From assembly GCF_030177755.1 (NCBI RefSeq), contig NZ_CP126539.1, forward strand, positions 2,070,001 to 2,134,000: 64,000 nt of DNA, written 5' to 3'. The position numbers and the translations under genes were made by a program. Under the pieces are notes generated by a model that was not told where the DNA came from, did not search any database, and was given only the letters and a program-made list of their open reading frames with translations. The DNA comes from Devosia sp. RR2S18 (lineage in GTDB: Bacteria; Pseudomonadota; Alphaproteobacteria; Rhizobiales; Devosiaceae). How positions within the stretch are numbered: position 1 is the first letter of the stretch; each line of letters opens with the position of its first letter. Positions 16,487 to 27,836 of this stretch are shown here, one piece after another.

Positions 16487-19213
16487 TTAGCCGAGACCGA
16501 GCCGGCGCTGCCACCAGCCGACCTTTTTCTTTTCCGGTTCGGGCGCAGCCTCTTTGCTCTCCGGCTTGGGCGTGCTCGAAGAGACCACGATGCCTTCAGC
16601 AGGTAGCTCCTTCTTTTCGCGGCGAGGGCGAGAAGACGCGTCGGGGGCGGCGGCTTCAGCGGCCTGTTCTTGCGGAGACTCTACCGGCGCAGGCGCGGTG
16701 GCCTCAGGGGCAGCAACTGCCTCGGGGGCTGCCACCGCTTCCGCCACTGCCGCTTCAGGAGCAATCTCCGCCGCTTCTGCCTTGGGCTTGCGAGTGCGCG
16801 GCTTGCGCTTCGGCTTCTCTTCCTCGGCAGGGGCTTCTGCCGCCACTGGAGCGGCCTCGAGCGGAGCGCCTTCCTCGGTCTCGATGACCTTCTTGCGGCG
16901 ACCGCGCTTGGGCTTCTCGACAGGTGCTTCCGCGAGGGGTTCTGAGGTTTCCGGAGTTGCCGAGGGTTCGGCTGCAGCCTCCTCGCGGGCGACGATCTCA
17001 TCCTGCGCCAGCAACACTTCGGCGACTTCGCTGGCTTCACTCATGGTGAGTTCGGCTTCGCCATCCGCCTCGACTTCGCCCGTGGCAGGGCGCTCGGCGC
17101 CTTCCTCGATGTCGCGGCGATTGCGGCGGCCGCCACGGCGCCCACGACGACGGCGGCGACGCGGCTCGTCATCGCCAGACGCCTCGCCCTGAGGACGTGC
17201 TACACCCTCTTCGCTCTCATCGCCTTCCGAGTCACTGTCACCGACAGACTCGCCCTCGGTCTCGTTCACCTCGGCGGCGGCTCGCTGTGGGCGATCTTCC
17301 CGGTCGGCCCCGCCGCGACGACGGCGGCGGCGGCGGCGGTTGCGGCCCTCTCCGTTCTCGGCAGTTGCGGTACGCTCTTCGGTTTCTTCTTCGGCTTCAA
17401 CCTCGATCTCATCGGCGACGTCTTCGTCGTCGGCATCCTCGATGATAGCGCTGTCGACGCGCACATGTTCAACAGTGCGCTGCTCGACATAGGTCGCGAC
17501 GCGGGCCTCGCCCTTTTCGATGGCGAACTGGTGCCCGGTCATCTTGCCGTCGGCAGTGATGGTGATCGAGAGCGCGTTGCGCTGCTCGAGTGCAATCAGC
17601 GTCTCGCGCTTAAAGTTGAGAATGTAGAGGGCGACTTCGACCGGCACCTTCACGTTGATCGACTGGCCCTGCTTGCGCAGCACGTGATCTTCGATGTGCC
17701 GCATGATCATCAGCGCCATGGACTCGGTGGAGCGCACGAGACCTGTGCCCTCACAGATCGGACACTTGTGCGTGGAGCTTTCCACCACGCCGAAGCGGAT
17801 GCGCTGCCGGCTCATTTCCATCAGGCCAAAATGGCTGATGCGGCCCACCTGGATGCGAGCGCGATCGTCCTTGAGGCATTCCTTGAGCTTGCGCTCGACT
17901 GCCCGGTTGGAACGGTTCTCCATCATGTCGATGAAGTCGATGACGATCAGTCCAGCGAGGTCGCGCAGGCGCAACTGCCGCGCGACTTCCTCGGCCGCTT
18001 CCAAATTGGTCTGGAGCGCGGTGTCCTCGATGTTGTGCTCCTTTGTGGAGCGACCTGAGTTCACGTCGATCGAGACCAGTGCTTCGGTCGGATTGATGAC
18101 GATGTAACCGCCGGAGGGCAGAGTTACAGTCGGGGAGAACATCTGGTCGAGCTGTGCTTCGATGCCGTATTTGGAAAAGAGCGGCTGCTCCTCGTCATAC
18201 GGCTTCACGTTCTTGGAGTGCGACGGCATGATCATCTTCATGAAGTCTTTGGCTTCACGATAAGCGTTCTCGCCAGCGACCAGAACTTCGTCGATGTCCT
18301 TGTTGTAGAGGTCGCGAATGGTCCGCTTGATCAGCGAGCCTTCCTCGTAGACCAGGCACGGTGCCTGCGACTTAAGGGTTAGGGTGCGAACACTCTCCCA
18401 AAGGCGCATTAGATATTCGAAATCCCGCTTCACTTCCGCCTTGGTGCGCGAAGCACCGGCCGTGCGCAGAATGACGCCCATGCCCTGCGGCACTTCCAGA
18501 TCGGAGGTGATTTCCTTGAGGCGCTTGCGGTCAGCAGCATTGGTGATCTTGCGGGAAATGCCGCCGCCGCGAGCAGTGTTGGGCATCAGAACCGAATAAC
18601 GCCCAGCGAGCGACAGATAGGTGGTGAGAGCCGCGCCCTTGTTGCCGCGCTCTTCCTTGACCACCTGCACCAGCATCACCTGCCGGCGCTTGATCACTTC
18701 CTGGATCTTGTAATGCCGACGATTGGCAGAGGATCTCCGCCGCTCGGGAACTTCCTCGAGTGCGTCGGCGCCGCCGACCGATTCAACCGGCTCGGAATTG
18801 GCCGGCGCCTGTTCGATGTGGTTGCCCTCTTCGGTGTCGTGCGCTTCGGCGTCGCTGTCGTCTCCGGTGCTTTCGCCCTGAGCAGAAGCGTCAGGGGTGT
18901 CCTCAGTCTCGTCTTGGTGCTCCTCGGCCTCTTCCTCGCGCAGCAAGGCTTCGCGATCAGCAACCGGGATTTGGTAGTAGTCCGGGTGGATTTCGCTGAA
19001 GGCGAGGAACCCGTGGCGATTGCCGCCATACTCGACGAAGGCCGCTTGTAGCGACGGTTCTACGCGCGTGACCTTGGCGAGGTAGATATTGCCGCGCAGC
19101 TGGCGACGTGTCGCCGATTCAAAATCGAACTCTTCGAGCCTGTTACCCGCTGTGACGACAATCCGTGTTTCTTCCGGGTGGATGGCATCCACCAGCATTC
19201 TCTTGGTAGCCAT
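16487..19213 (-). CDS. rne: Ribonuclease E
   Basis: The essential endoribonuclease of the RNA degradosome, which processes rRNA and tRNA and degrades mRNA at the inner membrane. The 908-aa protein starts MATKRMLVDAIHPEETRIVV and has an S1 domain split by an acidic insertion (about residues 90-180, rich in E/D) typical of alphaproteobacteria. The catalytic domain contains VSIDVNSGRST and DFIDMMENRSNRAVE (Mg-binding Asp residues), and a zinc-link CPICEG. The C-terminal scaffold has Arg tracts (RRRRRRRRGG), acidic and Ala/Pro-rich stretches, and a conserved end GWWQRRLGLG. Start 19213 is the family start; the 560-bp leader may allow autoregulation. Confidence 0.95.
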   Translation of the reverse strand: MATKRMLVDAIHPEETRIVVTAGNRLEEFDFESATRRQLRGNIYLAKVTRVEPSLQAAFVEYGGNRHGFLAFSEIHPDYYQIPVADREALLREEEAEEHQDETEDTPDASAQGESTGDDSDAEAHDTEEGNHIEQAPANSEPVESVGGADALEEVPERRRSSANRRHYKIQEVIKRRQVMLVQVVKEERGNKGAALTTYLSLAGRYSVLMPNTARGGGISRKITNAADRKRLKEITSDLEVPQGMGVILRTAGASRTKAEVKRDFEYLMRLWESVRTLTLKSQAPCLVYEEGSLIKRTIRDLYNKDIDEVLVAGENAYREAKDFMKMIMPSHSKNVKPYDEEQPLFSKYGIEAQLDQMFSPTVTLPSGGYIVINPTEALVSIDVNSGRSTKEHNIEDTALQTNLEAAEEVARQLRLRDLAGLIVIDFIDMMENRSNRAVERKLKECLKDDRARIQVGRISHFGLMEMSRQRIRFGVVESSTHKCPICEGTGLVRSTESMALMIMRHIEDHVLRKQGQSINVKVPVEVALYILNFKRETLIALEQRNALSITITADGKMTGHQFAIEKGEARVATYVEQRTVEHVRVDSAIIEDADDEDVADEIEVEAEEETEERTATAENGEGRNRRRRRRRRGGADREDRPQRAAAEVNETEGESVGDSDSEGDESEEGVARPQGEASGDDEPRRRRRRGRRGGRRNRRDIEEGAERPATGEVEADGEAELTMSEASEVAEVLLAQDEIVAREEAAAEPSATPETSEPLAEAPVEKPKRGRRKKVIETEEGAPLEAAPVAAEAPAEEEKPKRKPRTRKPKAEAAEIAPEAAVAEAVAAPEAVAAPEATAPAPVESPQEQAAEAAAPDASSRPRREKKELPAEGIVVSSSTPKPESKEAAPEPEKKKVGWWQRRLGLG

Positions 19214-19771
19214 TATGAACTCCGCGCACTCGCGCGCCGCTGAGGCGGAGCCGTGGGAACGGCTGGCCTGAAATGGCGCAATGCGAGGCGTATGGTTTGG
19301 GGGTAGGGGCACGCGGAAGCTCTGCCTTAGGCGCGCCGGTATATGTGGCCATGGCCGGAAGTTGCAGCGTGGCAAAACGGCAATCGTTTAACTCGATCGC
19401 GTCGCGCTCTGTCCGCCTGCGGGCCATATGACCTCTTCCTATTGGGCTGCTGCGTCCAATGGAGTGGCTGCAGCCGTCCGGCCTGAAGGGCCGAAATTCG
19501 TCGCGAAGCGCAGGATTTGCCGCTTCTGAACCGCAGCAGGAAGACACTGGCTTCTTGCCGGGCTCACTTTCCGCGCCGCTGTTTCTCGCTTTGGGCGAGC
19601 AGTACAGGTTCGGCAGAAAGCTTGCGCCTCATCTAAGCGTGTAGGGATGTTGCGGGGGAATGGCAACAAGAAAAGCGAACCGTAGCGTACGCTCCGCCTC
19701 TCCAACCCTTTATTGGCCGCGCAGACAAATCGCTGCATAAGTGCCTCGCGCCGCAGAATCGCCCGAAGCGG
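19214..19771. promoter_or_regulatory. Divergent control region of rne and the amidase gene
   Basis: 558 bp without a credible gene lie between two divergent starts. The rne side gives a leader of up to several hundred nt; in other bacteria the rne leader is the target of RNase E autoregulation, which is inferred here. I found no clear promoter match or strong hairpin. Confidence 0.45.
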
Positions 19772-21073
19772 ATGAGACATGCGGCTGCACTAGATTTGGG
19801 GATTGTTCTGCGCTTGTTCAAACTCGTTCGTTGTTTTTTGTTCACCTTGGCGTTGCTGCTGCCGGGAATGCTGTCGGTTTCAGCTCAAGATGCGCCCGAG
19901 AGTGCACCTGTGGCGGCTGCGCCACTGGCTTTGCCCAACGTCATGGACGTGCGGGTTACGACGGCGCCAGAGCGGGCGCGGCTCGTGGTGGACCTCGCGG
20001 ATAAGACTGATTTTGCCCTGGTTTCGCTGGCAGAACCGAATCGCCTGGCGATCGATGTTCGGGCAGCGACCTTTTCGGTTCCTGAGCCGACTGGCGAGCC
20101 GGCAGGCGAGGGAGGCATCGTCTTGCAATATCTGGTTGAGCAAGCGGCGCCCGACCGGGTCCGAACGACGCTCACACTCGGCGCGCCTGCCCAGGTGCAA
20201 CAGGCCTATGTGCTCGACGCCTTCGAGGACCAACCCGCGCGGCTTGTCGTCGACATCATTCCGGCAACTGAAGAGGAATTTGCCGCCAACGTAGCCCGCG
20301 CGCTCGCGCTCTCCAGCGGGGCGGCCGCTCCTGCGGTGGCGGACACTTCTACCCCGGCAGGCGGATCGGAGATTCCGATCGACTCGCGGCCGCTAGTCGT
20401 GATCGATCCGGGGCACGGCGGCATTGATAGTGGCGCCGAGACCGCCGACGGGGTCAAAGAGAAAGACATCGTCCTCGCCTTTGCCCTGAAGGTGCAGCAG
20501 TTGCTGGTGGAGTCGGGTCGCTTCGACGTGGCATTGACCCGAGAAGACGACACCTTCCTGCGCCTTGAGGAGCGCGTCGCACTGGCGCGCGACAACAAGG
20601 CGGACCTCTTTATTTCCATTCACGCCGACAGCTTCCAGCAGAACGACATTCGCGGCGCCAGCGTCTACACGCGTGACGAGAACGCCACCGACGTGCTCGA
20701 CAAGGTGCTCGCAGACCGTGAGAACAAGACCGACATCATTGCAGGCTTCGCCATGCCGCAGATGGCGCCTGAGGTTGTCGATATCTTGCTTGACCTTATG
20801 CGGCGCGAGATGCGTCACCAGAGCTATATGGCAGCGCAATCCATCGTTCATCAGCTCGAACCAAGCGTTCAGCTACGACGCTTTCCGGTGCGCCAGGCAG
20901 ACTTTTTTGTCCTCCAGGCGCCAGATGTTCCCTCGGTGCTGCTGGAGTTGGGTTATCTTTCGAACGCGCAGGACCGGGCCAACCTTTTGGAAGGTGAATG
21001 GCAGAACCGCACCGCAAACGCACTTGCCCGTGGCATATCGAGCTATTTCGATAGCCTGGAACCCAAGCAATGA
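19772..21073 (+). CDS. amiC: N-acetylmuramoyl-L-alanine amidase (AmiC-type)
   Basis: A periplasmic zinc amidase that cuts the amide between MurNAc and the stem peptide, mainly at cell division. The 433-aa protein has a signal peptide (LVRCFLFTLALLLPGMLSVSAQ), an N-terminal AMIN domain (about residues 50-150) and a C-terminal Amidase_3 domain. Zinc and catalytic residues are visible in DPGHGGIDSGAE (about 211), SIHADS (about 281) and LLELGYLSN (about 390). The gene order rne, amiC, mrcA is conserved in Rhizobiales. The start is the ATG at 19772. Confidence 0.92.
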   Translation: MRHAAALDLGIVLRLFKLVRCFLFTLALLLPGMLSVSAQDAPESAPVAAAPLALPNVMDVRVTTAPERARLVVDLADKTDFALVSLAEPNRLAIDVRAATFSVPEPTGEPAGEGGIVLQYLVEQAAPDRVRTTLTLGAPAQVQQAYVLDAFEDQPARLVVDIIPATEEEFAANVARALALSSGAAAPAVADTSTPAGGSEIPIDSRPLVVIDPGHGGIDSGAETADGVKEKDIVLAFALKVQQLLVESGRFDVALTREDDTFLRLEERVALARDNKADLFISIHADSFQQNDIRGASVYTRDENATDVLDKVLADRENKTDIIAGFAMPQMAPEVVDILLDLMRREMRHQSYMAAQSIVHQLEPSVQLRRFPVRQADFFVLQAPDVPSVLLELGYLSNAQDRANLLEGEWQNRTANALARGISSYFDSLEPKQ

Positions 21074-21222
21074 TGTGACATTTGTGGTTCGCCAAGTGCA
21101 ACTCACCTCCAGGGATGGCTGCTGGCGCCGACGTGATCCAAACTTAGCCGCAGTCTCTGCTATGATTCTGCACAAGATAATGCGTCGGAGCGGCGGCGCG
21201 GCATTCCGGGAAGACTAACTAT

Positions 21223-23724
21223 ATGCTGCGTTTGCTGGGGTGGCTCTTTGGCTTCGGTATGTTCATGGCCTTGGGCGCAGTCGGCGCCGGCGCTATCTAT
21301 CTGACAACCGTTTCGGCCCAGTTGCCCGACTACACCGTGCTGAAGGACTACCAGCCGCCGGTAACGACGCGCGTGCACGCCGCGGATGGTATACTACTCG
21401 CCGAGTTTGCCCGCGAGCGCCGGCTGTTTCAGCCCATTGAAACCGTGCCGCCGCTGCTGGTCCACGCCTTTCTGTCGGCCGAGGACAAGGATTTCTATTC
21501 GCATGGCGGGCTTTCGGTCGATGGTATCGCTCGGGCAGTGCGCGACAACGTGATGGCGCGTATGGACGGCATTTCCGGCGTGCAGGGAGGTGGCTCCACC
21601 ATCACACAGCAGGTGGCCAAGAACTTCCTCCTATCGAGCGAGCAGACTTGGGACCGCAAGATTCAGGAAGCGCTTTTGGCGGTTCGCATAGAATCTACCT
21701 TTTCCAAGGACCGGATCCTGGAGCTCTATCTCAATGAGATATTCTTAGGCCTTAACTCCTATGGTGTGGCTGCGGCGGCGCTCAACTATTTCGACAAGGC
21801 GCTCTATGAGCTTACCCTAAGCGAGGCCGCCTACATTGCGGCACTGCCCAAGGGCCCTAACAACTACCATCCGTTCCGACGCACCGAAGCTGCCATCGAG
21901 CGCCGCAACTGGGTGATCGACCGCATGGTCGAGAATGGCTACGTTACGCGGGAGGAAGCGGAATCTGCAAAGGCGGAGCCGTTAAACGTCGTACCCCGAG
22001 CTGGCGGGAGCCAACTCTATTCGGCCGAGTACTTTACCGAAGAAGTCCGTCGCGAGCTCGCCAAGCTCTATGGCGAGGACCAGCTTTATGGTGGCGGACT
22101 TTCCGTCAGAACTACGCTGGAGCCACGGCTTCAGGAATATGCCCGTAAAGCGTTAATGGACGGCCTGATCTCCTATGACCGTACCAAGGGCTTCCGTGAA
22201 CCGGTCGCCAGCATCGAAATAGGCGAGGACTGGGGTGCCGCCGTCTTCGAGATCATCCCGCTCAGCGATGTGCCCGAATGGCAACTCGCGGTCGTGCTGG
22301 AGATGAGCAACAACGAGGCGCGGATCGGCCTTCGGCCACCCAGCACCATGGACGGTGCTGCTGGCTCCGAGCGCGTGGAAGGGGTGCTTGCGGGGGCCGA
22401 GATACCGTGGGTCTCCAACCCTTTGTCGCAGTTTCTTGAGATGGGGGATGTGGTCTATGTATCCCCGGTTTCCGGCAAGGACGGCGTCTATACCCTCCAG
22501 CAGGTGCCGGAAATCGAAGGCGCCCTAGTGGCCATGGACCCGCGGACGGGGCGGGTTTTGGCGATGGTGGGTGGCTTCTCCTATGCCATGAGCGAGTTCA
22601 ACCGGGCCACCCAAGCGTTGCGCCAGCCGGGCTCGTCCTTCAAGCCGATCGTCTACGCGGCAGCCCTCGACAATGGCTATACGCCCGCTTCCGTGGTGCT
22701 GGACGCTCCCGTGGAAATCCGCAACCCAGACGGCTCTGTGTGGCGGCCGGAGAACTACGCCCAGGAGTTCTATGGACCTCAGACTCTGCGCCGCGGCATC
22801 GAGCGTAGCCGCAATGTGATGACGGTGCGGCTTGCACGCGATCTCGGCATGCCGCTTATCGCCGAATATGCGCGGCTGTTCGGCATCTATGATGACATGC
22901 AGCCAGTGTTGGCCATGGCGTTGGGCGCCGGCGAAACGACCAATCTGCGGATGACTGCCGCTTATGCCACCATTGCCAATGGCGGTCGCAAAATCGTGCC
23001 CACGCTGATCGACCGGGTGCAGGATCGCTATGGGGCTACCGTGTTCCGGCATGACGAGCGGCTCTGCGAAGGGTGCGAAGCCGGGCAGTGGCAGGGTCAG
23101 GGTGAGCCGTTGATCATGGACAACCGCGAGCAGGTCCTCGATCCCATGACCGCTTACCAAATCACCTCGATGATGGAAGGTGTGGTCCAGCGCGGCACCG
23201 GAACTGCGGCCAAGGCCCTTAATCGGCCCGTGGCCGGGAAGACTGGTACCACCAACGACTACAAGGATGCCTGGTTCGTCGGCTTTACGCCGGAGTTGGC
23301 CGTCGGGGTCTACGTGGGCTACGACCAGCCACGGTCCATGGGTTCGTCAGTGACTGGGGGCAGCTTTGCGGTGCCCATCTTCACTGATTTCATGGCGAAA
23401 GCTCTGGAAGGAACGCCGCCAACGCCCTTCAATGTGCCGCCCAGCATGGCGACTGCTTGGATCAATCCAAGTTCGGGAGCGCAGGCCTATGAGGGGGAAG
23501 CCTCCATCCAGGAGGCGTTCAAGCCTGGAACTGGGCCCAACGCAATGACGTCTGTGATCGGGCTAGATGCCAACGCGTGGGACTCGATCCAGCGCCAGCA
23601 AAGGATGCAGCAGGAGTATGGGGGCGGTTACAGCAGCCAGCCCGTTGCTGAAGCGCCTTCCCGGTGGGAAGAAGCCGACGATGATGGTTGGGGTGGCGGT
23701 GGTTGGATCAGCCTGACGGATTAA
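21223..23724 (+). CDS. mrcA: Penicillin-binding protein 1A (bifunctional peptidoglycan synthase)
   Basis: It polymerises glycan strands and cross-links peptides at the outer face of the inner membrane. The 833-aa protein has a transmembrane anchor (residues 4-29) and a GT51 domain with EDKDFYSHGG and GGSTITQQVAKNF (about 123-136). A low-similarity insert of the PBP1A type is followed by the transpeptidase with SSFK (about 470), SRN (about 528) and KTGTTN (about 673). The C-terminal tail is Gly/Trp-rich. GGAAGA precedes the ATG. In most Rhizobiales prfB follows immediately; here it is 27 kb away. Confidence 0.95.
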   Translation: MLRLLGWLFGFGMFMALGAVGAGAIYLTTVSAQLPDYTVLKDYQPPVTTRVHAADGILLAEFARERRLFQPIETVPPLLVHAFLSAEDKDFYSHGGLSVDGIARAVRDNVMARMDGISGVQGGGSTITQQVAKNFLLSSEQTWDRKIQEALLAVRIESTFSKDRILELYLNEIFLGLNSYGVAAAALNYFDKALYELTLSEAAYIAALPKGPNNYHPFRRTEAAIERRNWVIDRMVENGYVTREEAESAKAEPLNVVPRAGGSQLYSAEYFTEEVRRELAKLYGEDQLYGGGLSVRTTLEPRLQEYARKALMDGLISYDRTKGFREPVASIEIGEDWGAAVFEIIPLSDVPEWQLAVVLEMSNNEARIGLRPPSTMDGAAGSERVEGVLAGAEIPWVSNPLSQFLEMGDVVYVSPVSGKDGVYTLQQVPEIEGALVAMDPRTGRVLAMVGGFSYAMSEFNRATQALRQPGSSFKPIVYAAALDNGYTPASVVLDAPVEIRNPDGSVWRPENYAQEFYGPQTLRRGIERSRNVMTVRLARDLGMPLIAEYARLFGIYDDMQPVLAMALGAGETTNLRMTAAYATIANGGRKIVPTLIDRVQDRYGATVFRHDERLCEGCEAGQWQGQGEPLIMDNREQVLDPMTAYQITSMMEGVVQRGTGTAAKALNRPVAGKTGTTNDYKDAWFVGFTPELAVGVYVGYDQPRSMGSSVTGGSFAVPIFTDFMAKALEGTPPTPFNVPPSMATAWINPSSGAQAYEGEASIQEAFKPGTGPNAMTSVIGLDANAWDSIQRQQRMQQEYGGGYSSQPVAEAPSRWEEADDDGWGGGGWISLTD

Positions 23725-23804
23725 CCCTAGAAAGTGTGGGCTCCTGCCGCAGGGACACTTGGCTGCTGACCCGTTTTCAAGGGCACCTCAACTAACCCAA
23801 CTCT

Positions 23805-23842
23805 GATGCCCCTGTCGGTATTTCGTGCGCCGCCGGGGCATC
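23805..23842 (+). terminator. Possible hairpin downstream of mrcA
   Basis: GATGCCCC pairs with GGGGCATC across a 22-nt loop, 80 nt past the mrcA stop. There is no T-run, so a terminator role is uncertain. It lies between two convergent genes. Confidence 0.3.
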
Positions 23843-23874
23843 CATGATCCCCGACGGCATTTGCATACTGTACT

Positions 23875-25884
23875 TTAGGCGTTCTCGAGCCAGTTCACCT
23901 GCTCGGGAGTCAGTTGGATCTCGAGGGCCAACAGGCTGTCGTCGAGTTCTTGTAGTGTGCGCGGCCCGATCAGCGGAACGCTGGGGAACGATTGCGCTAG
24001 CACATAGGCCAGGGCGAGGTGGATCGGGCTTTTGCCGAGTTGCTTCGCGAGTTCCACAGCGCGATCTCGGCGATTAAAGTTCTGCTCATTGTACCAGACG
24101 CGGACCAGTTCCTCGTTGTCGGTCTTGTCCCGCCCAGCGCGGTCGGTGAAGAAACCGCGTGCCTGGCTCGACCAGGAGAAATTGGTGACCTGCCGCTGCT
24201 TGAGCCACTGCTTCCACTCCGGCGTAGAGGCGGTGATACAGCCCGGCCAGATCGGGTCCAGCATCTCGGCGAGGGCGAAATTATTCGACAGGGCGCTGGG
24301 CTTGATCTTGCCGGTGCGCTCGGCATAGGCAATCGCTTCATCGAAGCGCTCGCGGGTCCAATTAGAGCCGCCAAAGGGTCCGCGGATGCGACCCTTCTTG
24401 ACCTCGGCGTCCATGGCATCAACGAACTCGCCGACCGGGACATCAAGGTTGTCGCGGTGCATGAAGTAAATGTCGACATAGTCGGTCTGCAGCCGATCGA
24501 GCGATTGGGTCAGCTGTTTAGAGATCACGTCGGGATAGCAAAGGGGCGAATGAGCACCCTTGCCGATGAGCACAGCCTCTTCCCGGACGCCACGGCTGCG
24601 CTGCCATTCCCCGAAGAGCTGTTCGGTGTAACCGGCACCGTAGACGTAGGCGGTGTCGAAGATATTCCCTCCTTTTTCCCAGAAAGCGTCCATCAGGATG
24701 GCGCCGGAGGCAAAGGTGCGGAAGTCCTCAAAGCCAAGGGCCACGACCGATCCCTGCTTGGGTAGATCAGGGATACTGCGCTTGGGAATAACGCCCTGGT
24801 TGATGCCCAGGGAACGGTTTGCCAGCGTCTTGGTGCGGCGCGAGGACTTCTCGGGTTCGAACTCGATGCCAGCATCGGCGCGCCACTTGTCGAGCACGCG
24901 TGCGTTGCCGATGCTATCGGCCCAAGTCATGCCTGGGGCCGCGAGTTCCTGGCGGCCGTCCTGGATAGCCTGCGAGGCTGCGTCTACCTCGAATGAGTAG
25001 ACATGGCGTTCTTCGCCCACGCTGATCGTCTCGCGCGATCCATCCTTGCTGATGATGTCGATCTGGCCGCGGCCCTTGGTCCGGTCGCCGCCGGCAAACC
25101 AGAACGCAGGAACTTCGATCCGGCCCTCCGAGCCGTGGATGCGCAGCACATTGTCGAGGTTCACATAAACGGCGCACGACACCTGCGCGACAATGCCGCT
25201 CTCAAAGGTTAGCACGGCGGCCGCCCAGTTGTCGGTGCCTTGCTCATTAAGGCTCGCCGTACCAGATACTTTGAGGGGATCCGCAAAGGGCTTGCCCTCG
25301 GCGGCGCCCGCAATGAAGCGTGCCATGGAAACGGGGTAACCGCCAACGTCGAGAATACCACCACCGGCAAGCTCGGACGAGAACAGCCGGTGTTCCGGCA
25401 TGAAGCGGGGCATCTGGAAGCCGAAGCTGGATTGGATCATGCGCACTTCGCCAATAGCGCCGCTACCAATCAGCTCGGCGATCTTGGCGGTTTGCGGATG
25501 CAGTCGGTACATGAACGCTTCGGCGGCGAAGGTGCCGGCCTGGCGATGGGCATGAAAGACCGCGTCGATCTCATAGGACGACAGGGCAAGCGGCTTTTCC
25601 ACCAGCACGTGCTTGCCGGCCTCTGCCGCTTTGATAGCCCATTCGGCGTGGCCAGTATGCGGAACGGCGATGTAGACGGCGTCGATCTCGGGATCTGCGA
25701 GCAGAGCATCATAGCCGTGGACGACGCGCACGTCGGGGAAGTCGGTCGCCAGGTTCGGCTTATCGGGATTGCGCGTGGCAATGGCGGTGAGTTCGCCATG
25801 TTGGGAGCCCAGCACCCCGCCTCGGAAAGCCTTGGCGATATCGCCCGGCCCGATAATGCCCCAGCGGATTTTCTTGTCAGACAT
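23875..25884 (-). CDS. Fused Gfo/Idh/MocA oxidoreductase and aldo/keto reductase (669 aa)
   Basis: Two NAD(P)-dependent sugar oxidoreductase domains in one chain. Residues 1 to about 340 are Gfo/Idh/MocA: Rossmann motif WGIIGPGDIAKAF, then VEKPLAL with the catalytic Lys-Pro, and GGILDVGGYPV. From about 355 to the end is an aldo/keto reductase with the tetrad DTAYVYG (D, Y), IGKGAHS (K) and YFMHRDN (H). The C-terminal IGPRT lines the cofactor site. Both catalytic sets look intact. It is the last gene of the sugar ABC operon, so it probably acts on the imported sugar or derivative, which is unknown. Confidence 0.85.
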   Translation of the reverse strand: MSDKKIRWGIIGPGDIAKAFRGGVLGSQHGELTAIATRNPDKPNLATDFPDVRVVHGYDALLADPEIDAVYIAVPHTGHAEWAIKAAEAGKHVLVEKPLALSSYEIDAVFHAHRQAGTFAAEAFMYRLHPQTAKIAELIGSGAIGEVRMIQSSFGFQMPRFMPEHRLFSSELAGGGILDVGGYPVSMARFIAGAAEGKPFADPLKVSGTASLNEQGTDNWAAAVLTFESGIVAQVSCAVYVNLDNVLRIHGSEGRIEVPAFWFAGGDRTKGRGQIDIISKDGSRETISVGEERHVYSFEVDAASQAIQDGRQELAAPGMTWADSIGNARVLDKWRADAGIEFEPEKSSRRTKTLANRSLGINQGVIPKRSIPDLPKQGSVVALGFEDFRTFASGAILMDAFWEKGGNIFDTAYVYGAGYTEQLFGEWQRSRGVREEAVLIGKGAHSPLCYPDVISKQLTQSLDRLQTDYVDIYFMHRDNLDVPVGEFVDAMDAEVKKGRIRGPFGGSNWTRERFDEAIAYAERTGKIKPSALSNNFALAEMLDPIWPGCITASTPEWKQWLKQRQVTNFSWSSQARGFFTDRAGRDKTDNEELVRVWYNEQNFNRRDRAVELAKQLGKSPIHLALAYVLAQSFPSVPLIGPRTLQELDDSLLALEIQLTPEQVNWLENA

Positions 25885-25920
25885 GGTTGGTCCTTTTGAG
25901 GGAAAGTTCGACAGGGCAGG

Positions 25921-27006
<1,086 letters not shown>

Positions 27007-27017
27007 GGAGAAGGTCC

Positions 27018-27836
27018 CTATTTGACTGCGCCCAGCATGCCTTCGACGAAACGGCGCTGGAGCAAGAAGAAGATAACGAGTGTGGGAAGCGTCGCGACGA
27101 TGGCTCCGACCATAACCATCCCGAAATCTGGCGTGTAGCCGGCGCTAAGCGCCGCGACAGCTAGAGTGAGGGTGAACATGTCGTTGGTTTGCAGCACGAT
27201 CAGGGGCCACAAGTAGTTGTTCCAATAGGTCATGAAGACGATGATCGTGGCGGCCGCATAGGTCGAGCGCATTACCGGCATGTAAACAAAGAAGAAGATC
27301 TGCCACTCCTTGAGACCATCGATGCGAGCGGCGTCACGCAGTTCGTGCGGGAAGGCCTTGGTGGTCTGGCGGAAGTAGAAAATGATGAAGATCGAGGCGA
27401 CGGTTGGGAAAATCACAGCCTGGTAGGTGTTGATCAGCTTGAGGTTGGCCATCATCACAAAGAGCGGGATCATCAGCGCCGCGAAGGGGATTGAGAGCAT
27501 CAGCAGCAGGCTCCCGAAGATGCGCTCCCGCACCCGCGAGCGGAACATTTCAAAGCCATAGCCTGCGAGCGAGGAGACCAGGAGCGTCAACGCCGAGCCG
27601 ACACCAGCAATCAGGAACGAGTTGAAGAGTATTCGGGGCAGATCGACCGCCGCAAGGAAGTTCGCGGTGTTGGGCAGGAGCGCAGAACCCGGTGTGACTT
27701 TGCCCCGGATGATGTCGGGCGAGGTGTTGGTTGCGCCAATCACCATCCAGAGGAACGGAAACACCGAAACGAAGGCTGCGATCGAGAGCAGCACATACTG
27801 CGCCGTACGCCCCAACAAGGCGAGGTGATTGCTCAT
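27018..27836 (-). CDS. Carbohydrate ABC transporter permease (MalG type)
   Basis: An inner-membrane subunit of 272 aa with about six transmembrane segments. The cytoplasmic EAA loop that docks on the ATPase is at about residues 165-190 ([23 protein letters not shown]). The N-terminal [19 protein letters not shown] and the DIIRGK region are typical of MalG-like permeases. Its start overlaps the stop of the other permease by ATGA (27833-27836), indicating translational coupling. Confidence 0.92.
   Translation of the reverse strand: MSNHLALLGRTAQYVLLSIAAFVSVFPFLWMVIGATNTSPDIIRGKVTPGSALLPNTANFLAAVDLPRILFNSFLIAGVGSALTLLVSSLAGYGFEMFRSRVRERIFGSLLLMLSIPFAALMIPLFVMMANLKLINTYQAVIFPTVASIFIIFYFRQTTKAFPHELRDAARIDGLKEWQIFFFVYMPVMRSTYAAATIIVFMTYWNNYLWPLIVLQTNDMFTLTLAVAALSAGYTPDFGMVMVGAIVATLPTLVIFFLLQRRFVEGMLGAVK

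Noticed and set aside
23725..23874. tRNA or attachment site at the left border of the 27-kb block
   Set aside because: No tRNA-like sequence, integrase or direct repeat was seen at either border (23.8 or 50.6 kb).
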